A stretch of DNA of 64,000 nucleotides, from the NCBI RefSeq assembly GCF_022605165.1, contig NC_063068.1, positions 3,782,001-3,846,000 on the forward strand. Direction: 5' to 3'. Below are positions 10,791-22,619 of this stretch, piece by piece. The translations under genes and the position numbers were made by a program. Source of the stretch: Purpureocillium takamizusanense (taxonomy: Eukaryota > Ascomycota > Sordariomycetes > Hypocreales > Ophiocordycipitaceae). The notes under the pieces were generated by a model, which saw only the letters and a program-made list of their open reading frames with translations, did not search any database and had not been told where the DNA came from. The number at the start of each line of letters is the position of its first letter. Position 1 is the first letter of the stretch.

Positions 10791-13332
10791 CTAGCAGAGC
10801 GAGGGTCGCCGCAAATGCACCTTTGAGTCCCTAGAATCTCTGCGGTCAGGCCCCTCCTCATCGTTAGGGCGTCGGCGTCGAGAGCCTGAAGAACCAGCCT
10901 GAGGTTCGTCACCGTAGTTGAGCTCGTCTACCGAGCGTGTGTCGAGGGGACGTCGAAGTGGACGCTCACGATCGTCGTCCCGCTCTCTGCGGTCTCTCTC
11001 TCGCGTGTAGTGGCCGTCCTCGCTTCGGCGGGATCGGGTATATCTGTCGTAGTCGCGATCTCTCTCGCGGTGATCGCGATCTCTTTCACGGTCGCGGTCT
11101 CGGTCACGGTCGCGATCCCTATCCCGGTCACGATCCCTTTCTCGCTCACGTTCACGTTCACGTTCACGCTCTCGATCACGTCGCGGAGGCGGGCTAAGCC
11201 GACCGCGGTCGCCTGTGAGCACACCCTCCGCCAACGTTGATTTTCGATGGTTGCGCTCCCGCTCCGCAATGGCTCGTCGCCGATCTGCTTCATAAGGGTC
11301 TTGCTCGGGGCTCCGGCTGCGACGAGACGGACGGCCGCCGCGATGCGATCTCTCACCACGCGATCGGTCCCTGGCCCGACGAGGCGCGTCCCGTTCACTG
11401 GAAACGAAGCTGCTTCGTCGGTGAGCCCGTCCAGATTCTTCGTCGGCCTTTTCTTTTAGGCGGCGCATGTGCCGCTCAAAAGCAGACTTGGCAGCCTCTT
11501 CAAAAGTGATGGCCTGGAACTCTGGCATTTTGGCTAAACGGGGGCGCACATGATCATAAGTATCTCCTGGTACAATAGGAGGCTCGAGGCGTTTCAAAGC
11601 GGAGCGGAAACTGTCCACAGCGTGGCGCAAATGACGGTCGGAATGCCTGTCATCGTCGCGCCTAGCAGCCCGTTTTTCTTGAAGCTGGGGCGAAAATCTC
11701 AGGACGCTGTTCAATCTGTAGTAAGAAAGGGAAGGGCTCACTCGTTCAAAAATCAGCTCGAGAGTAGCAGTCTCGATGCGAGCGGTGCGGCGGTCATCCT
11801 TCACGATGGACATGAACTCGTCCAGAGTCGTGTTGGCCGTGACCTCAAATCGCTTGTCCTAAACCAGCCGAGTTAGTACTGCCACATGACAAGGCACCGT
11901 TGGCACAATGAAGCTCAAACTTGCCTCAAGAACGTCAAGGACATCGGTACGTGGCCCTCGCAGCGCCCTTTCTTCTTCCGCAAGCACGTCCCAAAACATG
12001 ATGACGGGTGTAGGACCTTCTTGGTTCAGCATGTTGAGGTAGCGCTCGTCCGTCTCGAGAGCCGGGTAGATGTCGCGCCATTTGGTACCAGCCTTGATCC
12101 GACCCTCACGACGCAAACCGGAAAGCAAGGACCGGAAAGCATCCCGGTTGCGGCGCTCTCGACGAAATCGCATTTTCTTTTCCAGCTGCTTCTTCTCGTT
12201 CAAAGAGCGTTCAAGAGACTTGATGTGGTCCTGAAACTTGGCCATAGTCTCGCTCATACTGAGAACCGTATATTTGGGATCGCTCTCGGTGGCATCGGTG
12301 AGGATGTCACGACCGTCAGCCCAAGTGGTGTACGCCGTGATGCTGAGCTTGGGGAACAAATCCCTAAGGCCGTCAAGCGCCGCCTTGCGCTGTGCCCGCT
12401 GCCGTTCCTCATGAGCTTTTTTAAGGCCGGCAGTGTACTCGTAAAAAAGCTTGATGCGCTCGTCCTCGTCATCAGTTGAGCGGAAAATGGTCTCTCCTTC
12501 GACTATGGGACGGGCAGTCGCCCATCGAGTGTTGTGCGTGATGTCGGGGTGTCGTTTGAGCATCGTTTCGAAGTCGGCACGGAGCTTGGCGAAACGCTCC
12601 TGAACGCGTTCCCTTTCTTGCAGCACCATGTCCTGGCAGTACTTGGTAAAGGCCTCCTTCCTGGCCCTGGGGTTCTTGATCGCTTTGAACTGTGGGTCCT
12701 TGGAGACAGTTTCCAGCGTATGATCCCATGTCCAGTCGGCCTGCACCCCGTTGCGTTTGAGGGCCTTGATGAAGGCGGTCGTGGCCTCTTCCTTGGTTGC
12801 ATATTCGGGACCGGAGTCAGCGGCGGGAACAAATGATCGGGAAAGCTGGCGGCTGTCAGGCTGTGCGTCGCGCAACTCGCGGCCACCACGTCCTTGATCG
12901 CGGTGGCCCTGACGGTGGTGACCCTGCCCTTGTCCCTGCGAGGGAGCCTGACTCTGGGATGGCGACGCGGCGTAGGAGCCTCGGCTGTCGGTGCCCGCCA
13001 TGGCGTTGCGGTAGACATCAGGCATATCCCACGAACTCTGCTTCGTCTCGGTATTGTACCAGTATTTTCGGCCGCCCTCTGCCGTGTATTCCTTCCAGGG
13101 TTGGTTCACAAGCGCCCTCTGCGAATCCATCAGCATGACGCACTCTCGCGATGGGTGTGACTTCTGGATCTCTGGGTGTGCTCACCTCGGAAGGACTCAT
13201 GAACTCCTCCGGCTTCGTCCACTGCGTCACCTTGGTGGCTGCATTGTAGTAGTAGGCCCGGCCATCGGGAGTATGGTGCTCTTGCCATAGAGAGGCTGGC
13301 GGCGCGCCGAAACCGCCTTGGAAGCCGCTCAT
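10791..13332 (-). CDS. PRP40: U1 snRNP splicing factor PRP40 (WW and FF domains)
   Basis: Prp40 bridges the U1 snRNP at the 5' splice site to branch-point proteins early in spliceosome assembly. Three exons, 13332-13186, 13118-11925 and 11858-10791, give about 802 residues. Two N-terminal WW domains are clear: WQEHHTPDGRAYYYN with a distal TQWTKP (about 15-43), and WKEYTAEGGRKYWYN with SSWDMP (about 57-84). A long helical part with a run of FF domains follows (TKEEATTAFIKALK onward). The C-terminus is an Arg/Glu/Asp/Ser-rich tail with RE and RD dipeptide runs. Exon 2 appears to end in a GC donor (GAG|GCAAGT), with a TACTAAC branch site and a TTTAG acceptor. It diverges from TRS65 across 488 bp. 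Confidence 0.93.
11055..11185 (-). repeat. RE/RD dipeptide low-complexity tract in PRP40
   Basis: Hexamer-like repeats encode alternating Arg-Glu then Arg-Asp dipeptides in the C-terminal tail of PRP40. Such charged RE/RD tails are common in splicing factors and act in RNA or protein contacts. The tract is repetitive at both DNA and protein level. Confidence 0.75.
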
Positions 13333-13820
13333 CGCAACGGCTGGTGTTTGCAAAGGACGGACTTTCTCTAGCACGCACGAGGCTGCTTGGCCCCGGCGAG
13401 AAAGACAGGCCTCAGCTTCAGCGTCGCGATCGTGACGTCCTTGGCTGCAAGAGGATGTCGAGAGCGGAACGAGTGCGAGCCAGTTCGAGCGATGATGACG
13501 GGACTTTGCTTCACGCTCGGTCGACGCGCGTGGGTTCGTTCAGAAAATACTCGATCCCAGTGTGCACGGACCAGGCCGATGGAAAAGTGGAGCTACCAGA
13601 GGGCGCGCAGCTGGCGGGCGGTCACTCCCAGACTCAGTGGGGCCCCTTTCTGCGCCCCAGTGGTCCCCATTGCCAGCACCCGAGACCCAACATGGATCTG
13701 ACAAGTACTAAATTACCTACTGTCTTCACCACCACCCTTTGATGAGCCGTGGCCCGCCGCCTCTCGACCTGGAACCTCTTTGGGATCATCTCTTAGCACG
13801 TGCTGAGAAAGAGGAACAAC
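13333..13820. promoter_or_regulatory. Divergent promoter PRP40/TRS65
   Basis: 488 bp between two start codons that point away from each other. It must hold both core promoters and 5' UTRs. I recognise no specific factor site and no gene here. Confidence 0.5.
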
Positions 13821-15693
13821 ATGTCGGACAACGATGCGGTCGCAGGACCAGAGGACCTCACAAGCGCGAGCGAAGCACAAGAGCCGGCCTTGAGCTTCGT
13901 TGACAACTCCTATCTGAGCTACATGATACCCCGCAAGACGGACTTGGATCTCGACTCAGTCGTGGAGGAAGCACATAAGCTGGGCAAACCTATACTTGAG
14001 TCTATGAAGGCGCGGGATGCTCTCTACTTTGGTGAGACCGCCTCGAGACTTTTCATGGGAGCACGCCCCCCCTGTATGCTGACCATGCCTGGCAGATGAG
14101 ACGGTGACCGTTCTGCTCATTCTCAAGTGCCCCATTCTGGGCGAAGAAGAACTTGCTGCGCAAGTCCACAGGCTCGTGGTCTCTCTAGACGTACAGATCG
14201 TCAATACCAGCGCCCCGGGGCGGGAGTCACCACCTGCCGCAGAGTCCATCTTTACCGGCCACGTTGCGGACGTAGATGACGCCTTTATCGCTGCCGAGGA
14301 GCATGGCGTCTCCGATGACGGCGCACCGGAGAAGCATGCGTACGCAATGTGGAAAATGCCCGTCTTCCTCGCCCGCCCACGGATGCGCCCTCATCGACCG
14401 TCCGTTGTCTTCTCGGCATCAGCGAGTATCAAGCCCGAAGTCGCGGGCGAGCTCAGTGCGCGTGGCACGGGCTATCTGCAGAGCGGCCTCCCGATGAGTT
14501 TCAACCTCCTGGAATCCTTCGCTGGTGATCCCGCGCTCAAGGGCGTGACGCCCCGGCTGTCGGCTCTGCGCGTGTCTCGCGTGGCGCCCGTGACGAGGCA
14601 GCAGGACCTCATGACCCATGTGCGCTCGCTGCCGCAGCTCAAGCTCAGCATATCCCCCGTCATACACACGAGGATACGCTTCTCACGCCCCAGTACGGTG
14701 CCGTTGAGCTCCGCCGTGGTGGCACTGTTGGAGGTCGACTTCACGCCCAACTTTGACTGTGAGGCACTCCTGGACGAGATCAAGCTGGAAACGCCTGACG
14801 GCACCGTCGTGAGCCTGAGCGACAGCACCGCAATGAAGCTGCCCCTGAGCTGCGTAGCTCACGACCACATCACCTTCCTCTACCATATAAAGCCGCATCA
14901 TATCGAATCCGCCCCCAAGCCCGTCACCGGCGCCCTCGACATCTCAATATCCGCCTCTGTGCTAGTTGAGCCAGGGCTTTGCGTTCCTCGCCTGTCCATG
15001 GCCTGGAGCACCACCCTCGACTTCACTGTCCCCGTCAACCCCAACTTTGGCCCGGCCGCTGAGACGGGCATTCAGCGTTCCCATCGTCCAGCGCAGCTCT
15101 CCATTGGCAGTGGAACAGTCATGACACCCCTGAAGTCTCCCTCTGTCACCCAACCCGATGCCCTCCCTGCCCTCGAAGCGTCCACCACACGCACCGAGGC
15201 GTCTCTTCCTGATCTTGGCATAACCATGTCATTCACAGGACCCAGCGAACCCGTGCGCGCTGGCGACATATTTTCCTGGGCCGTCTACGTTGTCAACAGA
15301 ACCGCCGAAAAGACATCCCGACCACCGCGTAAGCTCGCCCTGGTCGCGATTCCGAAACGGCGGCGCAATGATTCGAGGCCTGTTCGACCGCCTTCTACCG
15401 CATCCAGACGCCAAGGAGAGAAGGAGGTTGCCGATGCGGTGCTGGACGAAAACGTCTTGCATGCTATGCAAAAGAGCTCGGTGGTCGACACCATCGATCT
15501 TGTGTGTCTTAGTAGTGATACTCGGGTAGGTCCCTTGGCTCCTGGGGCGTGCCATGTCGTTGAGCTGCAGTTTCTCGCACTCAGAGAGGGTGTTGTAGCC
15601 GTTGACGCTATACGGGTCGTGGACCTAGGCTCTCAGGAGCACGTTGATATCAGAGACTTGCCCACCATGTTGGTCGAACCAGCAGCAGCCTGA
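13821..15693 (+). CDS. TRS65: TRAPP complex subunit Trs65-like protein
   Basis: Trs65 is a fungal subunit of TRAPPII, which activates the Ypt31/32 (Rab11) GTPases at the late Golgi. Two exons, 13821-14031 and 14096-15693, give 602 residues. The splice restores LYFDETVTVLLILKCP across the junction. The N-terminal part has the LSYMIP start region. The middle is beta-rich with ARPRMRPHRPSVVFSASAS. The C-terminal third has a polar RRR linker and a conserved-looking segment (VADAVLDENVLHAMQKSS, then VRVGPLAPGACH-like text), as in filamentous Trs65. No signal peptide or membrane segment is seen. The assignment rests on family recall without a search. The gene converges with SLD3, 229 bp away. Confidence 0.75.
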
Positions 15694-15922
15694 ACCTGAA
15701 TCTTCAAATATGTAGCCAAGAGTCCTGTGGGTCGTGGGCAACCCAGTGAAACAGGGCTATGCTTATATATGAGCTACTCGTATACCCATGCAGTTTAATC
15801 GCTCGCTCCCATGGTACATGCGCCAGGTCAATGCCAATATCCCGTCGCGTGCCATCATACCCTTGCCGGTGAAACAACAGAACGCCAACATATCTCCTCT
15901 TATGCCGTGCCGTGCCAATGCG

Positions 15923-18750
15923 TTACAGGTCATCAAAGTCATCATCCCATCCAAGTCGTTGATATATGGAGACATTCTTCTGGGACCGAAATTCTGGCCC
16001 AGGGCTCTCAGTGATTGCTTGGGGGTCTAGAGCGCTTCTTTTGATCGGCGTTGACAACACCTGGCTCCTTCGCGGCGTTGAGAAGCCCAGTCTTTCGTGT
16101 GATCCGGTCGTACCAGTCGCCATCGAAGGTACATCGGCGTTAGTTGCCTTCCTTTCAATTAACGGCGAGGATGGGGGAATGGCTGGCTCCTCGTTGGCCG
16201 GCCGCCGTCTGAAGCTCGGTTGTGAAGTTGGTCGAACAGGCGTCCCTCCTACCAGCTCCATCGCCGGCGACGTGCTACCAATGCATGCGTCTCTGTGTCC
16301 CATTGAGGAAGCGGTGGATGGTACCAAAGGGCCAGCGCTGGACGGGGGTATCAGCTCATCATATTTGTAAACGCACTCCGCACTTGTTTCGCGTTTCGCT
16401 GCCAGGGCGTCCCAGAAGCGATTATTGGCCGGTGTTGCCTTGACGATAGTCGAGCCGAGAGCCCGAGATGCCTTCTTGACTTCTAACACGCATGTTAGAC
16501 AGAGTCGATGAACTCGGGGCACCGTGAAACTTACTTTTAGCGGAAGAGCCTGTCAGAGCGCGCCGCTCATCGGCCTCAGCCATGGCCTTCCCGACGATCC
16601 CTCGATTCGGTTTCCTTAAGGCTGAAATGGCGTCTTTTAACTCCGCCTCAACCAGTGCCTTCTTGTCAGCTTTGTTCTCTTGCAGATTGGTCATGCTACT
16701 GCTTCGGAGGACTGATGGTCGTTGCTGCCTAGTCTGATTCAGTGCCCCGCTAGAAATCGATTTCAAAGGGGCAGGCTCGCTGCCCTCGCGTTTCACGCCC
16801 GGAACGGCAGTCGATGTTGCAGAGCGCAGGAGCGCTATGGCGTTGCTCGGGCCTCGCGAGACACTTCGGCGGTGCTGTTGATCGGTAGACAGAGCGCGCT
16901 GCAACGTCCTTCGGGGGTTGCTGACAGCCGCTGGACGCTTGGCCGCTGCTCCCGGCCTTTGCTGCTCGCGTTTGCTCGAACGCGTGGTTGATTTCGGCTT
17001 TGGCGGCGAGATGATGACTGGTCCTCCGAGCTTCCGATTAATGGAATCGCACAGCTCAGGCAAACGAGCGGAGAAGCTTCTTGGGTCAACAGCTAGGTCT
17101 TCAAGAAAGACGAGAGAACGTACAATGGCACAATGACGTCGACGCAGAAATCCTTCAGCGGCTCGGACGAGGCCATCTGACTTTGCCCGTCGACGGAGAC
17201 TTGTGACCTCTGGGAGTCTCCGAGTAAGAGTATATCATCGAAAGACGTTGACTGCCAGATGGTGAGCCGGTCCGCATGGACGTCTATTAACATTGGCAGA
17301 TTGTGTTTGTTGCGCTTCTTTGGCGGGGGAGCCATCTCTGGAAGCTCCGCATTGGGGTCGGTCCCAGGTAGCGTAGGTAGACAGGCATCGCTCGTGTCCG
17401 CGTTGGGCTTCAAAGGCTCCAAGGCTAGAATCTCGAGAATGAGAATCATCTGCAGCTGCGTCTCTCGTGTACGAAGTAGGGACGCGTGCGATTTGATTTG
17501 CGCGGCCGAAAAGGTGGTCTGGTCGTCGCTCAGTTCCGGCTTGTTGGAAGCCCACCACCTACGCACATTATCCTCTTCCATGGGATAGAGGCCATTCTTG
17601 CCAAGTCTCATCTTCTTGGACTTCTTCTTGCGCATGCCGCCCTCGTCTGAGCTGTTGATGTGGTCGCCCATCTTGTTTATGATCTCTGGGATTGTCTCCC
17701 TATATTTCTTGTCAATCTGCACCGTGGTGAGAATCAGGCTCTTGAGAAACTCGATCAGATCCGACATATCCAAACTCGATTCCAAGTCGAGATGGAAAGC
17801 TGATCTCGCGCGAGACAATGGGCCCTTGGCAAAGTAGGCTAGGGATCCCTACATCTAGTCAGGCACCAGTAATACGAGACATCGGAGCATCACGTACCAT
17901 AGACCGATATAGCGCATCAAAATACTGGGTACGAATGCTGTCGAAGATGTGTTTTGCAGTGTTTTGTGGCTCTTGTTCCAGCAACGTGTTCAAGTTCGCT
18001 GGAGCTTCTGCCGTCGTTGGTGGGACCACAGGAGGTCCAGACTGGATCTGCTGTTCCGATTTCAGTTCTGGGGACGGCAGCTCATTTCCAGGTGCAGTGG
18101 CCGAGTCGCCCCTGGTAGTGGCGTCGTCGAACGTAGAGACGGATTGGGATCTGGCCCGCTTTCGTACGAGAGACTGGATGGCCTCGATTGCAGCCCGCTT
18201 GTTCTTCTGATCTTTGTGAAGCTGAGGAGTAGTGACAGCTATCATTTCATCCTCTTGCTTTCGTTCTGGTCGTGCCGGCCAGAGCCGCTCCCGTGAAAGC
18301 GCAGTCGCCTTGGCTGCTAAAGCACCAAGATCTACCCATGGCCCAAGCTTGCACACGACGTAGAGTCCGGTTTCTTGCCTCTCAAGGGCATATACGGTGC
18401 CTGTAGGGTCATTGCGGGCGACCAGCACGCTTGGTTCCGAGCCAACGCGGCTCTCGAGATCGAGGATCTTGACGTGGCACTCGTAGAACCGCGATTGGGG
18501 AATGCCATTGTCAGACGGTGCCAAGTCAAGGTATGCCAATGGGAGATGCTTCCGCGGCAGAACCATCAAGGGCAGCAGAACGCGGGGCTGAATGTGCAAG
18601 TTGTGAGGATGGGGCTGCCGACATCCCAGTCAGCAGTTGTACGAGGGCCAAGCCGTCAGGCATAACGAACCTTGACAGCAATGGATGGCTTCAGAAGATG
18701 ATCCATGGCAGCGGTCTCCGTCCGTTTGGGGAGACTGCCTTGCTGCGCAC

Positions 18751-18786
<36 letters not shown>

Positions 18787-18889
18787 GCTGGTCTCCATCG
18801 CGACGGTTCAGGCTGCACTGCGATGAGGGAGTCAGGATGCCGGACCTAGGGCGCGACGCGTTGGCGTCGAAAGCCGTGGGCGAGGACAT
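15923..18889 (-). CDS. SLD3: DNA replication initiation regulator SLD3
   Basis: Sld3 recruits Cdc45 to the loaded Mcm2-7 helicase and is a CDK and DDK control point of origin firing. Five exons, 18889-18671, 18614-17898, 17848-17124, 17076-16535 and 16482-15923, give about 920 residues. The Sld3 domain (roughly 310-600) is plain: YFDALYRSMGSLAYFAKG across exons 2-3, then LDMSDLIEFLKSL, KKYRETIPEI and EDNVRRWWASNKPEL. The C-terminal half is Ser/Pro/Lys-rich, with the conserved GSTIVKATPANNRFW motif and an acidic end. The N-terminus holds a run of nine serines encoded by a triplet repeat. The exon 3/4 acceptor is a tandem AAGAAG. The start is the first ATG in the exon 1 frame. Confidence 0.9.
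18754..18786 (+). repeat. (CTG)n microsatellite encoding poly-Ser in SLD3
   Basis: About ten CTG triplets on the plus strand, read as AGC (Ser) codons in the N-terminal disordered part of SLD3. Triplet repeats of this kind vary in length without shifting the frame. Confidence 0.85.
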
Positions 18890-19378
18890 TGGGGCGCGTC
18901 GGCCGTCATTAAACACGCGACATCGTCTACCAAGGCGGCTTGGAGGCAGATATACGCGGGGCAGGCGGCCACTTGGAGGACTGCAAGGCTTTCAATGAAG
19001 CCAAGATTGGCTAAGTAGCAGGTGGTGGTTGAAGATGTTGCCAAGTACAAGGAGCGAGGTGCTTCTTTGTGCGAGCTGTGCAGGTGGGTCCAGTGCCTGG
19101 AGACGCGTAGATGAAGGGAGGGAGGACAATTGGTGGCGCGCCTGTGACGTCGACCGCGACTTAGTACTTACTGGATTAGGCACCTAAAAGGGCTACATAC
19201 AGTACGTACTAAGGTACCCAGGCTTGCCGGGCATCTGGGTACGTTTAAAAGGTCTCCCCCCCCCCCCAAAACATTTTGCCCGCGTGGACGCTTCCAACGC
19301 CTCTGATATTTCGCCGCTGTTCGGCCTGCTGTTTCTCGTCACTCAGTCAGTGTCCAATCTTGCAATTGGCCAGCCTCG
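18890..19378. promoter_or_regulatory. SLD3 upstream / carboxylesterase downstream region
   Basis: 489 bp that must hold the SLD3 promoter and the carboxylesterase 3' UTR, since both genes are on the minus strand. It contains a palindrome, an inverted repeat (19201-19242) and a run of 12 C (19256-19267). No gene is seen. Confidence 0.5.
19201..19242. repeat. Palindrome and 8-bp inverted repeat
   Basis: AGTACGTACT at 19201-19210 is its own reverse complement. Immediately beside it, GTACCCAG (19214-19221) pairs with CTGGGTAC (19235-19242) across a 13-nt loop. The pair lies about 140-180 nt beyond the carboxylesterase stop codon, so it may be in that gene's 3' UTR. It may instead be a DNA element upstream of SLD3. 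Confidence 0.5.
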
Positions 19379-21335
19379 TCAATTGCCAAACACCGAGAGC
19401 GCGTGATCCATCATCCATTCGAGTCCTGCCGCCCGCCAATCGTCAATCTCGATGGCGCCGCCCTCCAGTTCCCAGACAACATCCTGCCCAACGCCGCCGC
19501 CTGCTCCAGTGTCGTACTTCGGCCACGCTGAGGCATCATTAAGAGCGAGACCGGTTACCCCGTTCGGGTCCAGGTGATGAAAGAAGTTCACCCAGGCGGT
19601 GGCCATAGTGGTTGCCAACGCCTTGGCCTTGGCCGTGTACACTTTGTTGTCCCCTCCGAAGGGGTTTACGGCGTACCCATCGCCGTTGAAGTTGAGAAAT
19701 ACAAAGGCAACCTGTGTGGCGACCGCATGTCAGAGAGCTTCGATACCAAATGAGTAAACAGAACAGTGAATCTGGATTCTCACCTCCTGGAAGTGACTAG
19801 CACCAATGCTTGGCGGCAGTCCGTTGACCGTGACGTCGAATCGGTAAGCATAGCTGGGCAGCCCATGTTTGAACCAAGCCAGACTAGCGCGGCGCCGCAT
19901 ATAATGAATGGTTAGGTCTCCGTATATGGCAGTGTTGCGTCTGTATTGGGTCCCTAGCGTCTTTGCATAGCTGTCGTTGGGCTGGATGACATGCGGCCAA
20001 GTCTTTAGTGACGGGATGCCGACGGACTGAATATTTGGATATAGGAACAGTAGCTCATCCACGAGCCCATTAATTTCCGCTGTCGTCTGCTTCGACACCA
20101 GGCGCTTCTGCAAACCTCGTCGCAGGTCCTCATCCGAGTTGACCGGGTGCCCAAAGACGGCTGTGGGATTCCCAAAGGCGGTTCCCTCATCAGTATTCGA
20201 TCCTATGAGCACAGGCACCTGTCGGAACTTTCCATTCGATAGCTGATTAGTCGGAAAGTCTTGAAAGAAATCGCCATCCAAGACCGGTGGCCAAGGCCCT
20301 ATCTTCGACACGTTCAGCGCGTAGTTGAGCTCAGCAAGGGGGGCCCGTCGAAGGCAGTCCAACGATCTCACCGTGCCGACTAGTGGTGCGCACGACGTAT
20401 TGCGCACGAGTTTTTCGTACGTAGTCTGCATGAGATCTGTGTCATTGAAGCCGCCGGGATACCTTCTGAGAAGTCCACCAAACCCGGACTGTGCGATCGC
20501 ACCACGAAAGAGCCCGTCATCGCGACCTTTGTGATTGCTTTGGGTCAGCTCCAGTGCCGAGTAGTAGTATATCACGATGTGGATAACTCACCGTTGTAGG
20601 CCAGAACCTGCGCGGATACGCTCTCCGCGCCGGAGCTCTCGCCGAACACGGTCACTTTTTCCGGTGAGCCGCCAAAAGCCCCGATATTCTCGCGAATCCA
20701 TTGCAAAGCCAACCGTTGATCGCGGAAGCCCAAGTTGGTTGCGCCTGATTGCGCGGCCTCGCCTCCAGCCAGGAACCCAAAAGCCGAAAGTCTGTAGTTC
20801 AGACTGACTCCTATTATGGGTACACCCATCTTGACGCTATGGTCGACAATGAAGGACAGGTTGTACCTTTTATCCGCGCTCCCGCCCATATAGAGTCCGC
20901 CACCGTGAATCCAGACCGCGACGGGCAGGCTAGATGTTTCTCGGACCCCCGTAGGACGAATGACGTTGAGATACAGGCAATCTTCAGAAACAGCATAACC
21001 GACGTCATCCCCTCCATAACCCACGCAGTGGAGGGGATAATCAACGGCATCGCGACTACCTGTCCATGATGTTCGCAGACCTTCCGCGACGGTGAAGCGT
21101 TTCGGGGGCTGATCGCAAGTAAGCTCGACGCCATAGTCACTCCTCCTGCGTTCTTACTGCATACCAGAGCATAAGGCATCCCGAGAAAGAAGTCCTGCTG
21201 GTAGAATGCACTGTACACGCCCGTATAGGTGCCATTCTTGACTGTCACCTCTGGACGACCATCAGCCGCGGATGCCACGGCCGAGCACCCTGACAAGGTA
21301 AGGCCATAGAGAATCAGCTTCCTCAGAACAGACAT
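19379..21335 (-). CDS. Secreted type-B carboxylesterase/lipase
   Basis: An alpha/beta-hydrolase of the carboxylesterase B family, expected to hydrolyse ester or acyl bonds outside the cell or in the secretory path. Four exons, 21335-21165, 21108-20592, 20526-19784 and 19711-19379, give about 587 residues. The N-terminus is a signal peptide (hydrophobic LILYGLTLSGCSAVASA). The oxyanion-hole HGGG lies in the IHGGGLYMGG motif, the nucleophile is Ser215 in GESSG, and a late His474 sits in GASHFQE. The acidic residue of the triad is not pinned down. The intron 1 acceptor is the least certain: a CAG at 21109-21111 gives a 56-nt intron. The substrate cannot be predicted. Confidence 0.85.
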
Positions 21336-22619
21336 GACGGGTTAATGAATCCGTTGGACTAGATGTTTGACGCAGCTCAGACACGAAGTCCGATGGCCAG
21401 CTTAGCCTTCTTATACCACAGCACGTTCCGCATGTCACACAACATGACGCCCCTTCCTGCCCGACTAAAGAAACCAATGCAGCCATGATGATACGTACTT
21501 GATGACGCGAAGAATGAAACTCAATGACGTTCTCCATCTGAGCTGGGCTCTGTCGCCGTTTGTCCTTGCTGCAGATGACCCAAGCGATGAAGCGACCTAG
21601 GTAGGCTATTAGGCTTGCGGGATAACTGATTTGAATTGACGAGGCACTATCTAATTATGATCAAATCCACCTTGGGAAACTTCCAAGTCTTCGACCTTTC
21701 AGTTGGTACTATTAGATCTGCCGTTATGGATCTTCGGCCATGATATTTTGGAACAAAAGCGTCCCGGCACGGTCAAGTCCTGCTACGAGTATGAGATCTT
21801 GGCAGCAGCAGCTCATGCAAAGTATCAACCATAAGGCGGCCGCTCTGTCGAGGAGAGACGAATCAGCGTCTGAAGCACCACCGGCACCGGCAGTACCCCT
21901 CCTCCACTCTCGACCGGAAGCACGGCGTTGACGCGGCGCTACGAATGGTTCGGGTGCAGTCTCTCGTATATGCTGTACAACCACAGAGCACCAAGAGATT
22001 GACTCCTCCAAGGGTCACTTGCACATGGAATTCATAGACGAGCGTCCAGGAAGCAGTTGGGTCTCAGGCTCGGCGCCTTTTGTTGCTTGTGTCTGACTAG
22101 CTGAGCCAATATCCAGCCCGTCATGATGAAATACATCCCGTACATCCTCAACGCATAGAGATCGCATGCTTCCTTTCCATCTAAATCCGTGTTGGGCTAT
22201 CAAAGTCCAGTACATCGGGCCCCACTCATGATCCCATGGGTATTCATTCCGTCCTTCCAATGCTCCCCAAGCGCCTAACGATGAAACAACGGCTGAAAAC
22301 ATGTTTTGAGAACGGGGGGGAAACGAGAGAAAGAATAAAAAGTACACTCCCATCGGACTGCATTAATACATGACGTGCGGTTTCCCGCCCGGGGTGAGGT
22401 ATCGCCGATCTTGATGCAGGGCTGGCGCTGCATTGACGCACAGATGATGCGATCGTGGTACAGTGACGGTGACTGTGTCGTTCCGACGTTTTGAGACTCT
22501 GAGCCTGTTGTACATGAGATGCGCCAAAATTTACGTGCCAGCATACACGGTGAGACACAGTGTCTCCACAAAGGAATGAACGGGCAGCCGTTCCGTAGAC
22601 TTTGTCGTCAGGGTTCTTT
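21336..22619. other. Intergenic region upstream of the carboxylesterase
   Basis: 1.28 kb holding the carboxylesterase promoter and the 3' UTR of the homeobox gene. The longest local frames (minus strand, about 22015-22353, 112 codons) match no family and show no codon preference like the neighbours, so I do not call a gene. Confidence 0.45.

Noticed and set aside
10928..11398. 156-codon frame within the PRP40 C-terminal tail
   Set aside because: It is a shifted frame of the RE/RD repeat, and the PRP40 frame continues through the region with family features upstream.
22015..22353. 112-codon minus-strand frame with several Trp residues downstream of the homeobox gene
   Set aside because: No family resemblance, weak codon preference, and a location expected to be 3' UTR and carboxylesterase promoter.
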